Part shown: positions 13,557 through 24,385 of the stretch, one piece after another
Layout of the letters: every line of letters starts with the position of its first letter
Numbering within the stretch: position 1 is the stretch's first letter
Source: Geosiphon pyriformis
Lineage: Eukaryota > Glomeromycota > Glomeromycetes > Archaeosporales > Geosiphonaceae
Length of the DNA: 57,823 nucleotides
Assembly: GCA_016748015.1 (NCBI GenBank)
Contig: JAAOMT010000735.1
Span: 326,468-384,290, forward strand
Direction: 5' to 3'
The notes under the pieces: model-generated
Databases searched by the model: none
What the model saw: the letters and a program-made list of their open reading frames with translations, nothing else
What the model was told of the DNA's origin: nothing
Program-made: the position numbers and the translations under genes

Positions 13557-16500
13557 CTATGCAGCTATATGAACCAACACTGATTCACCTATACCTGAAA
13601 AGAACAAGCAAGCTTTGCGAAAACCAAAATGAACACCTAAAGCACTAGTAATGCCAAGTAACCTAACCACCCCTGCAGAGAACCTCAAAGCCAAACCATG
13701 AACCGAGACGACGGCTGAACCATCTAGTGGAATCAGTCCATTCTTCTCCATATACGCATAATGCTTAGCACAAATCGACCAGACATCCTCCTTGAAAGCA
13801 AGACCAAGAGAGCACACAAACTTGACAATCTCCAAAACAGCAATCTTGGGGTCGTGAAAGACAGAAACAGCCTCACTAAACCATCTATTGAAAACAAAGC
13901 CCTTAAAAAGAGCCATAGACACAGAGGAATCAGAAACACTGGATGACAACAGCTGCAATATATCCGAAGAGGAGTGAGATGAGCCAGAAAGTGCTTTCCA
14001 GGACCCTATATGAGAATTCAGCAACTGGCGCCAAACAGACTCGTCAACCTTGCAAGAGAACACATGATCCAACACCTCCACCTTACCACAATACAAGCAC
14101 AACATGCTAGGATAACGTTTATCATAGAGACACTTCTGAACAGCAACCGGCAACTGATGGTGCAAAGACTTCATAAAATAAGTACGCACACTGGACGAAT
14201 ACCTGCTGGTGAATCCTACAGCCATGTGCAAATCAGAATGCCACACCAATGACAAATGAGGCCAATCAACCTCAGAAGACAAGCTGCCAACCAAAACCCC
14301 AGAACTGGAACCAACCTCTCATCGCGCACGACAAATAGAACAATAAATATCACAAACAAAATGCCTCAAATTTCCAGAAACAACATCACCATCAGCTGCC
14401 AAGAAGTGCTCACTCAAGCGAAGGGGAAGATACCAATTGGAGAGAGAAGCAGCACCAGCAATCGCATCGGCACGCTCGTTTCCCGAAACACCAGAATAAC
14501 CCTTCACCTTGTGAAAGCTAACTCTTAACTTCTTACTGCGAATTACGTTGACAATATGATGATGTTCGACCCAACACTGATTACGAAAATCGGGACACAC
14601 CAGATCTAACTCCGACCTGCAAGCATCCAATGCCAATTGACTATCTGAGAACAAACAAACAGAGCTTGACGGGGGAACACACTCCAGAGCTAAAGCAACA
14701 GCCTGCAATTCTGCCAAAGTAGACGACATCAAACCCAAAACCCTTACGCCCAAACCCAAACCAATGTCCTCAAAAAAAACAGCAGCACCAGCTCTACAGC
14801 CAACCGTGCCAAGACCACTAAGAGATCTATCCGTATACACTGACAGGCTGCTAGCACCGGTTGCCAAGAGATGATCACGAATAGACACAAATCCACCAGA
14901 CTCAAGAATGTTCGAAGAACTACCATCTCCCAAAACTAGAGACTGAACGTAAGAAGATCCTACACTATTGAGAAACAAAACAGAATGCTTGAACCACTCA
15001 GGAACTGGGCCACGGAGGTCCAATTTCTTCCACCACTTGAAAGTGTACCAATCATAGACAGCACCATGACGGTCACGAAGTTGATTCACAAAGGCAATAC
15101 CATACCACCGAAGGGAAGGGAGAAACTTGAGAAACCTTGACTCACCCAGAACCTCAGACATAGGCACTCCACCATGAGACTGAAAGGAACTAACCAAAGA
15201 GCCACCCAGAGACACATTGCAATCGACAAAAACACGAACCATGCCTGCCAGAAAGTTATTAGAAGCACTGACACAAATACGAACAGGAGAACACAATGGA
15301 TGAACAGGGCGCCAACACAGAACTTGCAAGTCATGAGACCTGTGGGAAAACAAACAACCCAAGATACCACCAGAGTTCACAAAACTGACAAGAGAAGTGA
15401 TCTTGCTTTCAGATTGAACTTGAGAAAATGACTTCAAACCATAAAACGAAGGGTGGTAAACCACATCATTGGGGAAATCGAGTGGCAAACCGGACTTAAG
15501 CTTCAAACCTTTACGAATCAGAGCATTCCACTTCCCGCACACACCAACAGGAATAAAACTGAACTGAGTTCTATAGCTAACTATTGGATGCAGAACTGCC
15601 GACACCAAATACAAAAACTGCTTATCTGAGACCACCTTCCTCAACACCAGATTGGTGAAAAAGCGAATGTCCAAATACGCCTTAGCCAAGCTAGGCTTCG
15701 AAAGACCCTCAGTTGACAGGAAAATGCCCAGATATTGGTAAGATTCTCCCTTTTTGGCAATAGAAATGGGTGAACTGCTAATAGACAGGGAGGGACTGCT
15801 GACTCTGTTATTGATAGGAATGGCTACTGTTTTGTTGTTGTTAATAGAAATGTCATTGATAAAAAAAAATTCACTAGCAACATTGAAAATATGTTGAGTA
15901 GCCATCTGACTGCTACCAACCCAAATTGTATCATCAACAAAAGCACCAGCGGCAAAAAAAGAAGAAAACCCAGCCTGGGATTCGGAACGACCATTCTTGG
16001 AAACAAAGTGAGAGTTCAACCTATACCCACATACACTCTCCTGTCTCTTGACTTCGCACAAAAGAGGATCATAAAATATGCGCCAGAGAAAAGAAGAGAA
16101 GACCTCTCTCTGGTCCAAACCATCGTGCACACGGTAATCACTTGTCAGTCCAAAATCAGTCATGACTCGGTTGGTACAATCCCTATGAATACCACCAAAA
16201 AACTGAATAAATTTGCTACACATCTTAATCCTGACCAAACTTTTCTCGAGATGCTCCCAGCCAACCAAATCATATGCCTTCCGCATGTCCTGCAGAACCA
16301 GCCATAGCTCCCTGTTTTTTTCCAAAGCATCTTTGACCACCAAACCAATTGCAAAAATAGGGGACTGGGTTGTCATACTCTTCAAAACTGAGAAATTAGC
16401 CCCTTGAAGCATGTCAAAAGTACTGCACGCCAAAGAAATCCTGTCCGAGAGTATCTTGGAAAGAACCTTGCGAGCCATTTCAATTAAAGCAATAGAATAT

Positions 16501-18212
16501 GTGTTCATTAAAACATCTTCCCACTCATAAGGTTTCGGAATCATCGAGACTCATGCTTCCTTCCAAGGGCTGGGCACTAATTCATTAGACAAACAAGAGT
16601 TCAAGAGCACCAACAACATATCCAAAACTGACCTATCACAATGTTTCCAAAGCTCATTTGAAATACCCGACAAACCAGCAAGGAACTCATCATACCCAAT
16701 TGAACACATGACACCAGAAAAAGCTTCGTCAAAAACATACTCCAGTGGCTGATATTGGAGACGCCAATCATCCGAGACATTATCGACCACCCGACGCTTC
16801 CTAGTCCAACTTTCCATAATTGCATCAACCTTGGACTTGACTTGCTCAGGTTCCAAAATCAACTCGTCATTAACCATCAAATGATCCAGCACAATCTTAC
16901 GAAATGGCCGCTCCAACACACTTCTTATTGTATGACCTTTATTTACCTCAAAGCTTTCCATCCTCTTGTCTATCGCAGATCTGATGCATGCTTCTTTAGC
17001 ACTCTGAGATTCAATGAGCTTGGACTTTCGATAAGATTTCCTGGCACCAAAAAGAGCAGAACAAACATGACCAGATTCCACATCAGAGTCCACCAGATCC
17101 TGAATGACCGAAGCCTTGACATTGTCCAGAGTAGCCCAACACCTCATGAGAGAAGCAAAATCCACAGCACACTTCACACGAAATGCCTTAATAATTTTTG
17201 AAACCAAAAGCTCCAACTTGTGGAATCTTGACGACTCTTTGGTAAAGACACCATCAAATTCCTTGAACCACTTTTTCTTGAACACTTTATTAGCCGAAAG
17301 AATCATTATTCTGCGAACAACATCTCACATTGCATCCAAATCCAAAAACTTCACAGAAACAGCAAATTCATCTGAGAACATTGTTGCATTAGCCAATGTG
17401 GCACACTTAAAATCGATCCATTTACTCTCATTAGCACCCTTGAAATCAAACTTCCATCTGTCTTTGTTTGCTTGCTTATGAAAAGAGCTCAATTGCATAT
17501 CCAGAAGCCCATCCAGACCCAAAGACACTGAAACAGCTTGATGATCCATGTCAAAGTGCTCACTGACACCCGAAACATTACAATGTACCATCGCATTGAC
17601 CAGATTTGGAGAGACAAACACGTAATCAATCGTTCTTTTGACACCCCTAGAATTCTTCCAAGTAGGCATTTTCACAGCTGGGCTCCCGACCAAAGAGTTA
17701 ATCAATCCCAAATCAAGGCACTTCCTGAAACTCGCACACTTATGAGAGCCGTCTTCATTAAAATCGCCACCGAGGATAACAAAGGAGGACTTGTTAACAG
17801 CCTTTGCGATGATAGAGTTGATTTCGCCCGTCTGAGAGAACCAGACCACCAAAGAAGCACCAGCGTACAGTCCCAAAATTGACACAGAGAGCCTGTTCTT
17901 GAAAAGTAACTTGATAGACAACAACTGACCCGGGACCTCAGATATCTTGTACACATGTCTCACCAAAGAAGAGTTCATAACCACCGCCACACCAGCACCC
18001 AGATACCCAGAATTCAAACCAGTAGTAAACACCCAAACCCCATCAAACTTGTTAATGATCCAGGGCCGAACCTTACCTTTTAACTTAGTTTCAGTAAAAA
18101 TCGAAATTGAATTGTCCATGTTCTTATGCCAACGAACGACATCACTCTGCTTCGCAGGGTTGTTCATTCCTCTAACATTGCATGTAGCAACTTTCCATAC
18201 TAATTCACTCAT
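13557..18212 (-). pseudogene. LINE C ORF2, intact frame except three TGA at tryptophans
   Basis: A 1,552-codon frame starting at the ATG that overlaps the ORF1 stop (ATGA). The endonuclease (about residues 1-235) keeps the ATCNVRG, TETK, GLYAG, GGDFN, TIDYVF and DMDHQAV motifs. The RT has LQDMRKAYD, GLDQ and catalytic FVDD (near residue 757). RNase H has VYTD (near 1125), AELQA and SDSQ, and GNERAD, but its usual histidine is Tyr (VKGYSG; His in copies B and E). A CLYCGKVEVLDHVFSC zinc motif lies near 1372. The only interruptions are TGA at 17325-17327 (DAM*DV), 16551-16553 (KEA*VS) and 14319-14321 (RAR*EV); other copies have TGG at each site. It ends with TAG at 13557. Whether it is dead or made by UGA readthrough cannot be told from sequence. 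Confidence 0.9.
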
Positions 18213-20008
18213 TGGAAGGGGGATTGGAAGTTCGCACCATCAGCCAAAGCCAGACTATCGAAACGAGCGGACAAGATCAACACAGATTTGGAGAGGCCCT
18301 CCAACATATTTTCCAATTTCACAACATGGGGGGACATAGATGAGCCCACAATCATGGCAGATTCATGGCCATCAGCCATACTTAAGTCCATATCCAATGT
18401 CACACTACTTTCCGAGTTCTGTGGTGGGGTGACCACTGGCAGCCGGCATCCGTGACCAGGCTGGGGAACCACTGGCACAAGCAAATCTAACCTCTTGGCC
18501 AACCCATCAATTTGTTTTGCGAGACTGACAAGACTATCTTCGATACTGACCAGTCTTTTTTCCAGATCTTTTGCAACAGGAGAGGTAAGTTTACTATCGA
18601 CGATGGAACTAAAACTTGTCTTACCACTAGAGAGAGAGGGAGCAGAGAGAGCACTAACCACTGATGCCCAAGTTTTACCACCAAAAGCCAAAGAATGAAA
18701 GATAGGCACAGATCTCTTTGCATAAATTTTCGCCAATCTGGATTGGTCTTGAACCGAAAGGGGAGCCCTTCTGCCTCCTGCAATTTCAGCACCCTTGACT
18801 GTTCTACAACCAAGAGAAGTATGACCAAATTTCTCACAAACCACACATGAAGCTAAAGAAAGACGGGACCAATGGAGACCAAAGCTCTTTATAACTGGAG
18901 TCGTTGCCATTGCATTAACTAATTCCACTTCCGAGCCAAAACACACAGTGGCACAGCGGGCGTGAGAATAACTGACGGGATTGCGATCGATGAAGCAGGT
19001 TTTCCCACCAATAGAACCAATAAAATCCCACAAATCATGAGCAGTGGTTCCCATGGGAAGAGTATATAGCAAAGCCCTAAAATTATCTCTGACATCTCAC
19101 GATTGTTTGTCGATATCAGCCCTGGCCACCCGAATCGCATCCTTCCCAATAAGGATAGACCACTTAGAGGCCAGAAAATCAGCCTGGTCTTGATCTTCCA
19201 ATTCAATGATCGCCTTTTGCCATAAACCCACCAGCTGTATTTTGATTGACTTAATGATGCCAAATTCGGCTACAGCCGCATGCACAGCCTCCAAAGAAGT
19301 TCCCACAGGAATTTTTTTTAGCACAATAGCCCGATTTGTATGATTGTTGACAGGGCGCTTGAGATCGGTGTTTACCACAACACCACGGTCATTAGCCAGA
19401 TTAGTTGCAGTCATCATTGCCTCTTCAGAAGTGAAAGTGGCCCGAATGATCTCACCAAATTTTGAGGGGGTAGAGGCCCCCCCAAAACCATTTACACCTA
19501 AAAAGATTTTTCTGACAAAATTGACTTTTTCCTAAGAGGATTTACCCACCACCACCACCAGATCAATATCCAAAGTGAAGGACTTGCGAACAGGCACCTG
19601 AATGGATGGCTTGACTGAAAAAGGAGGCGGTAGAAGAAGAGACTCATCCAACACATCACCATCCGCATCGACAGCATCATAATCAATCACACCCAATGGC
19701 TTCCTTAATACTTTTTTGGTCTTCACACACAAACCTCTAGGCATTTGATCAGGATTCCCTTCTGCGAAAGGACCATCATCATTATAGTCCACACTGGTTT
19801 TTTTCACCAAGCATTCTTCCTTCATGTCAATACTCTCAGATTCCGTAGTGTTATCAGTCTCCGAACCCCATGAACAAACACCAGGAACTTCAGCAGCAAT
19901 CTTTCCGTTATCAACACCCTCTGCCAACACACCTCCCTTCCTCTTTTTCCTTGATGCAACCACTTTAAAACCACTCTCAGAACCAGAAACTTTAGCAGTT
20001 TTTTTCAT
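18209..20008 (-). pseudogene. LINE C ORF1 (RRM-like and CCHC protein), two stops
   Basis: A 600-codon frame from the first ATG (20008) to the TGA at 18209-18211 that overlaps the ORF2 ATG. The frame is also open 47 codons further upstream to the element's 5' end but has no ATG there. Order: acidic disordered region, TAG at 19532-19534 (Gln in copy D), basic linker, RRM-like ferredoxin fold (IVLKKIPVGTS... IIKSIKIQLVGLW), TGA at 19097-19099 (Trp in copy D), CCHC knuckle CVVCEKFGHTSLGC, and a C-terminal coiled-coil-like Leu/Ser region. LINE ORF1 proteins coat the RNA and act as chaperones in the retrotransposition particle. Confidence 0.85.
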
Positions 20009-20149
20009 AACAGCAATAACAGAGCCAACAGTGGCCTCGTAATTGAAAAACAGTTTTGATTTATCGTACTGAATGGTAAAAACTTCTTTCAAAAAAACTT
20101 TTGACTTCTTTTTGGGAATTTTGGACGAAGGAGAGAAAGAAGTTTTTTT

Positions 20150-20159
20150 TTATTTAAAT
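20150..20159. repeat. Target-site duplication of LINE C (5' side)
   Basis: TTATTTAAAT, the exact partner of 13413-13422. It abuts the conserved AAAAAAACTTCTTTCTC leader of copy C. Confidence 0.8.
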
Positions 20160-21038
20160 TTTATTATAATTCTAATTAATCTATTTGGTAATATTACAAT
20201 AAATATTATTAATTCATTTTTTTTGAAGAAATTAATTCATAAATATATAATATCTTTATAATAAATAAGTTTTTTTAATATTAAAAGTAATATAAAAAAA
20301 CTAAATTGTTTTTAAGTAATTTTATCTTTAATAGTTATAATTTAAATAATTGTATTAATAAGCTAAATAAATTGAATTTATTTCTAATTTATTTTAGTTA
20401 GTTTAAATAATTAGTTATATATAAAAAGTGCATAAATTATAGCTATTTAAAGTTTTTGTATTTTAGCTTATAGTTAATAATTAAATTATAATTTGTTAAA
20501 GCAGTAAAAAAAAATACATTAAAAAAAATAGCTTAAGAAAAAACTAAAAAAAGTAAAAGATATTTTTTTAGTAACTTTTAGTTAAATAATTAATAAGAGA
20601 AAAAGTTTTTTTATTTTTTTAAAAATTTAATATAATAATTTATAAATTAATAATTTTTGTTTTAAAATTTAGATTATGTTCTTATTTTATGCATAAATAT
20701 TTATATAATAATAAGTTATTTTACAATTTTATTATATATTTAATAAAAATATTGTTGAATTGTTCAAAGGCATAAAATTACATTTACATATCGGGTGGCT
20801 GGTCACGTGCGGAAAAAATGCGTGACCTGTGTCTAAATTTTAAACTTAACAAAAAATTGTTTTTTTAGTTATTATTTATAAATATTTAAAAAAGTGAGTT
20901 TTCTGTATTCAAGGGTGATGTCAAAAAAAACTTAAGTCCGATTCCTCAGTAAAGATGATTTTAGATAACCAATTCAGCTGATCAGTTTCTTTTCTAAACC
21001 CCAAATTGTCCTCCCTTTCCATTTCTCAAAGAGAAACC
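20160..21038. other. AT-rich spacer and upstream region of the dehydrogenase gene
   Basis: AT-rich DNA with no gene. The only structured part is the GC-richer stretch near 20791-20830, described separately. From about 20940 the sequence is less AT-rich and probably contains the promoter and 5' UTR of the dehydrogenase gene. No clear TATA box is seen. Confidence 0.6.
20795..20827. promoter_or_regulatory. LINE 3'-UTR relic with CACGTG box and hairpin
   Basis: GTGGCTGGTCACGTG (20795-20809) is identical to 15 bases of the 3' UTR of LINE C (13522-13536, reverse complement) and nearly identical in D and E. GGTCACG (20801-20807) and CGTGACC (20821-20827) form a 7-bp inverted repeat around a purine-rich loop. 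CACGTG is the core site of bHLH factors such as Cbf1. It lies about 230 bp upstream of the dehydrogenase ATG. A regulatory role is inferred; the shared origin with the LINE tail is the stronger claim. Confidence 0.45.
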
Positions 21039-22457
21039 ATGGATATAAAATCGCTCTTTAGCGTGCAAGATAAAATTGTGTTGGTTACTGGGGGGTCGCG
21101 TGGGTACGTAATGGTTTTCACTATGTTCCAGCATTGAGTGCTAAAACTTTAATTTCAACGATACACTTGTACCTGAAATCAAAAACTTTCGGTTTTCAAC
21201 TACATACTCCTTTATATTCATTATCTTTATCACTGTTATAAACTTGTAACAGCATCGGATTAATGATTGCAAAAGGATTCGTAGTGAATGGTGCTAAAGT
21301 TTATATATCGTCTCGGTCTGCTAAAGTGTGTGATCAAGCCGCTGAGAATTTAACTAAAGAAGGTATGAACTCATAATACTATCTATATACAAAAACACAT
21401 ATAGGCTCCGATATAAGATCTCAGATAATCAATATTATTGTCTTCTTTAATTGTATAGTAGAATGTTTTAATCACTCGGTGGGCCAATATTTGTATAGTT
21501 TGTTCATATAAGGATGGATTAATAATTAATCCTTTCATTGTCTTCTACAGGCCCCGGAAAGGCAATTAGTATTCCCGCTGATTTACAAAAACTGACAGAG
21601 GTGAAACGGCTCGTCGCCGAAATCGAAAAACGCGAAGGACGTGAGTGTTCGAATTTTAATCTGCATTTATATTATTTCTCATATAATCTCTAATATTCTG
21701 ACCGATTTCAGAATTACATATATTGATTAATAATGCCGGAGCAAGTTGGGGGGCAACATTTGCAGAATATCCTGATGAAGCATTTGAGGTATGAAACACT
21801 TTCAAGGGTGTCTAGTATCGCCAAAAAATACTTGAGCTGATAACACGTTCTGTTAATTATAGAAAGTTTTAAACTTGAATTTAAAACGTGTATTCAGTTT
21901 GACACAGGCGTGAGTCGGACTCTTTATTAGCTAGATTGTTTTCACAAAATCCGATTTTACCTTCCTAAATCAACGTTCCCTGATAGGATTTTTCCATTAC
22001 TTGAAAAAACTGCAACACAAGAAGATCCAGCGCGCGTAATTAATATTGGATCAATTGCTGGTACACATTCTTGTATCTTTGACTATACTTTCCAAATACT
22101 GATGAATGTTCTTTTCATTCATAAGGTATAGGCTCCCCATATTTAGAAACTTACGCATATTCTGCCTCGAAAGCTGGTCTTCATCACTTGACGCATGTAT
22201 TGGCAGGAAAGTTGGGACATCGGTTCGTTACTTTTAATGTGATCGCTCCTGGACCTTTTGAAACAAAAATGATGGCACAGACATTGAAAAGTCTAGGCGA
22301 TAGTATCATAAAAGGTATTCCATTGAACAGGATTGGCACACCAAAGGACATAGCTGGAACATGTATTTATTTGGCATCACGAGCTGGCGCGTTTGTTAAT
22401 GGGGCTTTAATCACGCTTGATGGTGGGAGCGTCGCACAAGCGTCTGCAAAACTTTGA
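21039..22457 (+). CDS. Short-chain dehydrogenase/reductase (FabG/RhlG-like)
   Basis: NAD(P)(H)-dependent oxidoreductase of the classical SDR family, 264 aa. By hand-built model the exons are 21039-21103, 21253-21362, 21551-21640, 21712-21788, 21863-21909, 21987-22060 and 22126-22457 (stop TGA), all GT-AG, total divisible by three. The cofactor motif TGGSRGIG is split by intron 1. NNAG follows, then the catalytic Ser in INIGSIAG, the YSASK Tyr/Lys pair, and a C-terminal APGPFETKM and LDGGS typical of FabG-like reductases. The closest match by eye is the RhlG-type 3-oxoacyl reductase group; the true substrate is unknown. It is likely cytosolic, as no targeting signal is seen. Convergent with PPME1; the stop codons are about 160 bp apart. 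Confidence 0.9.
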
Positions 22458-22619
22458 CAGGTAAAAAGCTGCTCTTTCCATTAAATTCTGCTAATTAAGT
22501 TGTAGCCTTGATTTAAATTACTTTAGTACGAAAACATTCTTTTCATTGTTCTAGATCACCAATCTCAAAATATTGAATTTGTTGGAAAGTGAATTTGCCC
22601 CTTCATAGCCATTATTATT

Positions 22620-24385
22620 TTAGAGTGTCAATCTTTTCAGTGGTAGTACAAGCTTTTCATTTCTCTTGTAAAAGTCAACTAATGCATTAGCTGTTCTATC
22701 AGGGGCATCCTCTTGTAGCATGTGACCTACATCGGGCAACACAATCAATTGATACTTTCCTAGTGAGATAATCAGTCAATTTTTTCTTGTTAAGTTCGTG
22801 GAAACAAGAAAATAAACTCGTAAAATAAGAAATTCAAACCTTGCATTTGGGCAATGGTCAAAGGCTTATCTAATCGATCTGGGCCTTAATTCAGGTCAAA
22901 ATTCTCAGCTAAGTTTAAATAAAAATCATCTGAGGTAATTAAATAAAATAATACCTGCAAGTATCAGTAGCTTTGCAGCTTTTGATGCCAAAAACTTTTC
23001 TGACATTCCAATAAACCATCCTGCAAAAACAATTAATTTCAACTTTGGTGAATAAACAGATAACATTTTAACTCAGATTTACCTTCCCAATATTTCTGCG
23101 TGGCGGCTAAATTCGTCCTCCATACCAATTTAGACATGCCGGTATTTGGATCACTTTCTTCTGTGAATAAGGAGGGAATAGATACTCGCGATGAAGCTAA
23201 ATTATGAATTGTACCTGATTTTACACTAATCAAAGGTTAAAACAAATTTGAGTTGAAAGCGAGCTGTTTGGTGGGTGGGTCTTCTAAAACATCTACCTCC
23301 ACTCTATAGCATGCTCAATAGACTTGAACTCGGTCGGCCTAGTTCTCAAGAAACTCGACATTCCTGATAATGCCTCCATTGCCGAACCTACAAAAAACAA
23401 TTATACTATTTCCGAAACGCCAATTTAAAGTAATTTCAATCTAAAGCGAATATAACATAAAGTCAATGGCAAACCTTCAACAACATCCAAAACCGCCACA
23501 CAAACCACTGAAGGTATTGAATGATTTGACGCTGCATGAGCAACAACACATCCACCCATGCTAGAGAATTAATAAAGATAAGAAATTGGCAATATAAAGT
23601 TAACATTTAAAAATATAGATTGTATTTAAAACCTATGTCCAATTAAGAAAATATCCCGTTTTTTCACCTCTCCTTCACCACCAAATACAAAGTTTACAAC
23701 ATCGGCCAAATCCTGAGAAAGCCTTTCTAATGAGAGATTGGTATCATCGGAGGTACGTGTTGCCCCTATTTGATCCACGATGGGATATCAAGTAAAACTG
23801 GGTATTTCATGAAAACCTCAAATAATGCAATATCTACAAACCATGCCCACGACAATCATATGCCAATATTGACACGCTACCCTCCATGGCTCGTCGGATA
23901 TGAGAAACACAGAGGGCAAACGATAGACTAGAATATCCTGCTCCATGATGAAAGACAAATATTGGAGCATTTTTCTCAGTTGTTGCAGGAGCTTCGTATA
24001 CTCTAAAAATGTAAAACACGTCATAAGTAATCAAAGGTTATGGTAATAAATGATCAAACCAAAAAAAATCCAATTTAAAAAAATCAAAGGATATATCTTC
24101 CGTTCCCGGAAGTTTGAGGTCTCTGAAGCTTTCATAACAATTATTCCATGGTACGGGAGAAAAGTTGAGCTTCCCCCGAGGTCTGAAAACACTACATAAA
24201 GTAATTATGTGACAAATCATGTCTAAAAATAAACAACTGCTAAAATTTTCTTTCGCCTACGCTGGACCCAAGTTCCCAAAAGTATCTCCCTCTTCCTCTA
24301 TTACTTCCTCTTCTTGATTCGGTAAAGAGGGCAACGAAGAGTGGCCAGTTTTGTGTTTGAATAAGTCTTTTTGTAAGAAAGACAT
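22620..24385 (-). CDS. PPME1: Protein phosphatase methylesterase 1
   Basis: Alpha/beta-hydrolase that removes the C-terminal leucine methyl ester of PP2A catalytic subunits. Ten exons: 24385-24261, 24182-24095, 24010-23842, 23765-23633, 23560-23475, then five smaller ones near 23394-23304, 23228-23086, 23021-22956, 22888-22844 and 22759-22620; 361 aa in total, against 386 in human. Landmarks collinear with PME-1 are FSPVPW, the HHGAG oxyanion region, YDCRGHG, the nucleophile elbow GHSMGG, LDVVEG, SGTIHNLASSRVS, KYWEG and a C-terminal DVGHMLQEDAP carrying the catalytic His. The second intron fits only as an AT-AC intron (see separate entry); GT-AG choices give a stop or break the IFRVY motif. 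The coordinates of the five small exons are good to a few bases. Confidence 0.92.
24011..24094 (-). other. Putative U12-type AT-AC intron in PPME1
   Basis: 84-nt intron, minus strand. The 5' splice site reads ATATCCTTT, the textbook minor-spliceosome donor. The 3' end is TTTTAC followed by ATTTTTAGA. Removal joins GAT to ATT in phase 0 and yields EDIFRVYEAP, which matches the conserved segment of PME-1 (KDTFRVYKSG in human). Possible branch sites are CTTTGAT, 20 nt from the end, or TTATGAC, 10 nt from the end; neither is a perfect match to TTCCTTRAY. Confidence 0.8.

Larger units (their letters stand above)
13423..20149 (-). mobile_element. LINE copy C, full length, best preserved
   Basis: A 6,727-bp non-LTR retrotransposon bounded by an exact 10-bp direct repeat (TTATTTAAAT). 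ORF1 and ORF2 keep one frame each over their whole length with no frameshift. Only five stop codons interrupt them, four TGA at conserved tryptophans and one TAG at a glutamine. Domains are RRM-like plus CCHC in ORF1, then APE endonuclease, RT (FVDD), RNase H and a C-terminal CCHC in ORF2. An RNase H downstream of an APE/RT suggests the I/Tad-like group of LINEs; the exact clade needs a phylogeny. Likely the youngest copy in the window. Confidence 0.93.

Noticed and set aside
1-20149. Repeat-induced point mutation (RIP) as the cause of LINE decay
   Set aside because: Classic RIP acts on CpA and would give many CAA/CAG to TAA/TAG and TGG to TAG changes. In A and C these are rare next to TGA, so RIP alone does not fit. 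I did not compute RIP indices.
19956-20149. ORF1 of LINE C starting at a non-ATG codon near the 5' end
   Set aside because: The frame is open to the 5' end, but copies B and D have small insertions or deletions there, so the upstream extension is not conserved. I used the first ATG.
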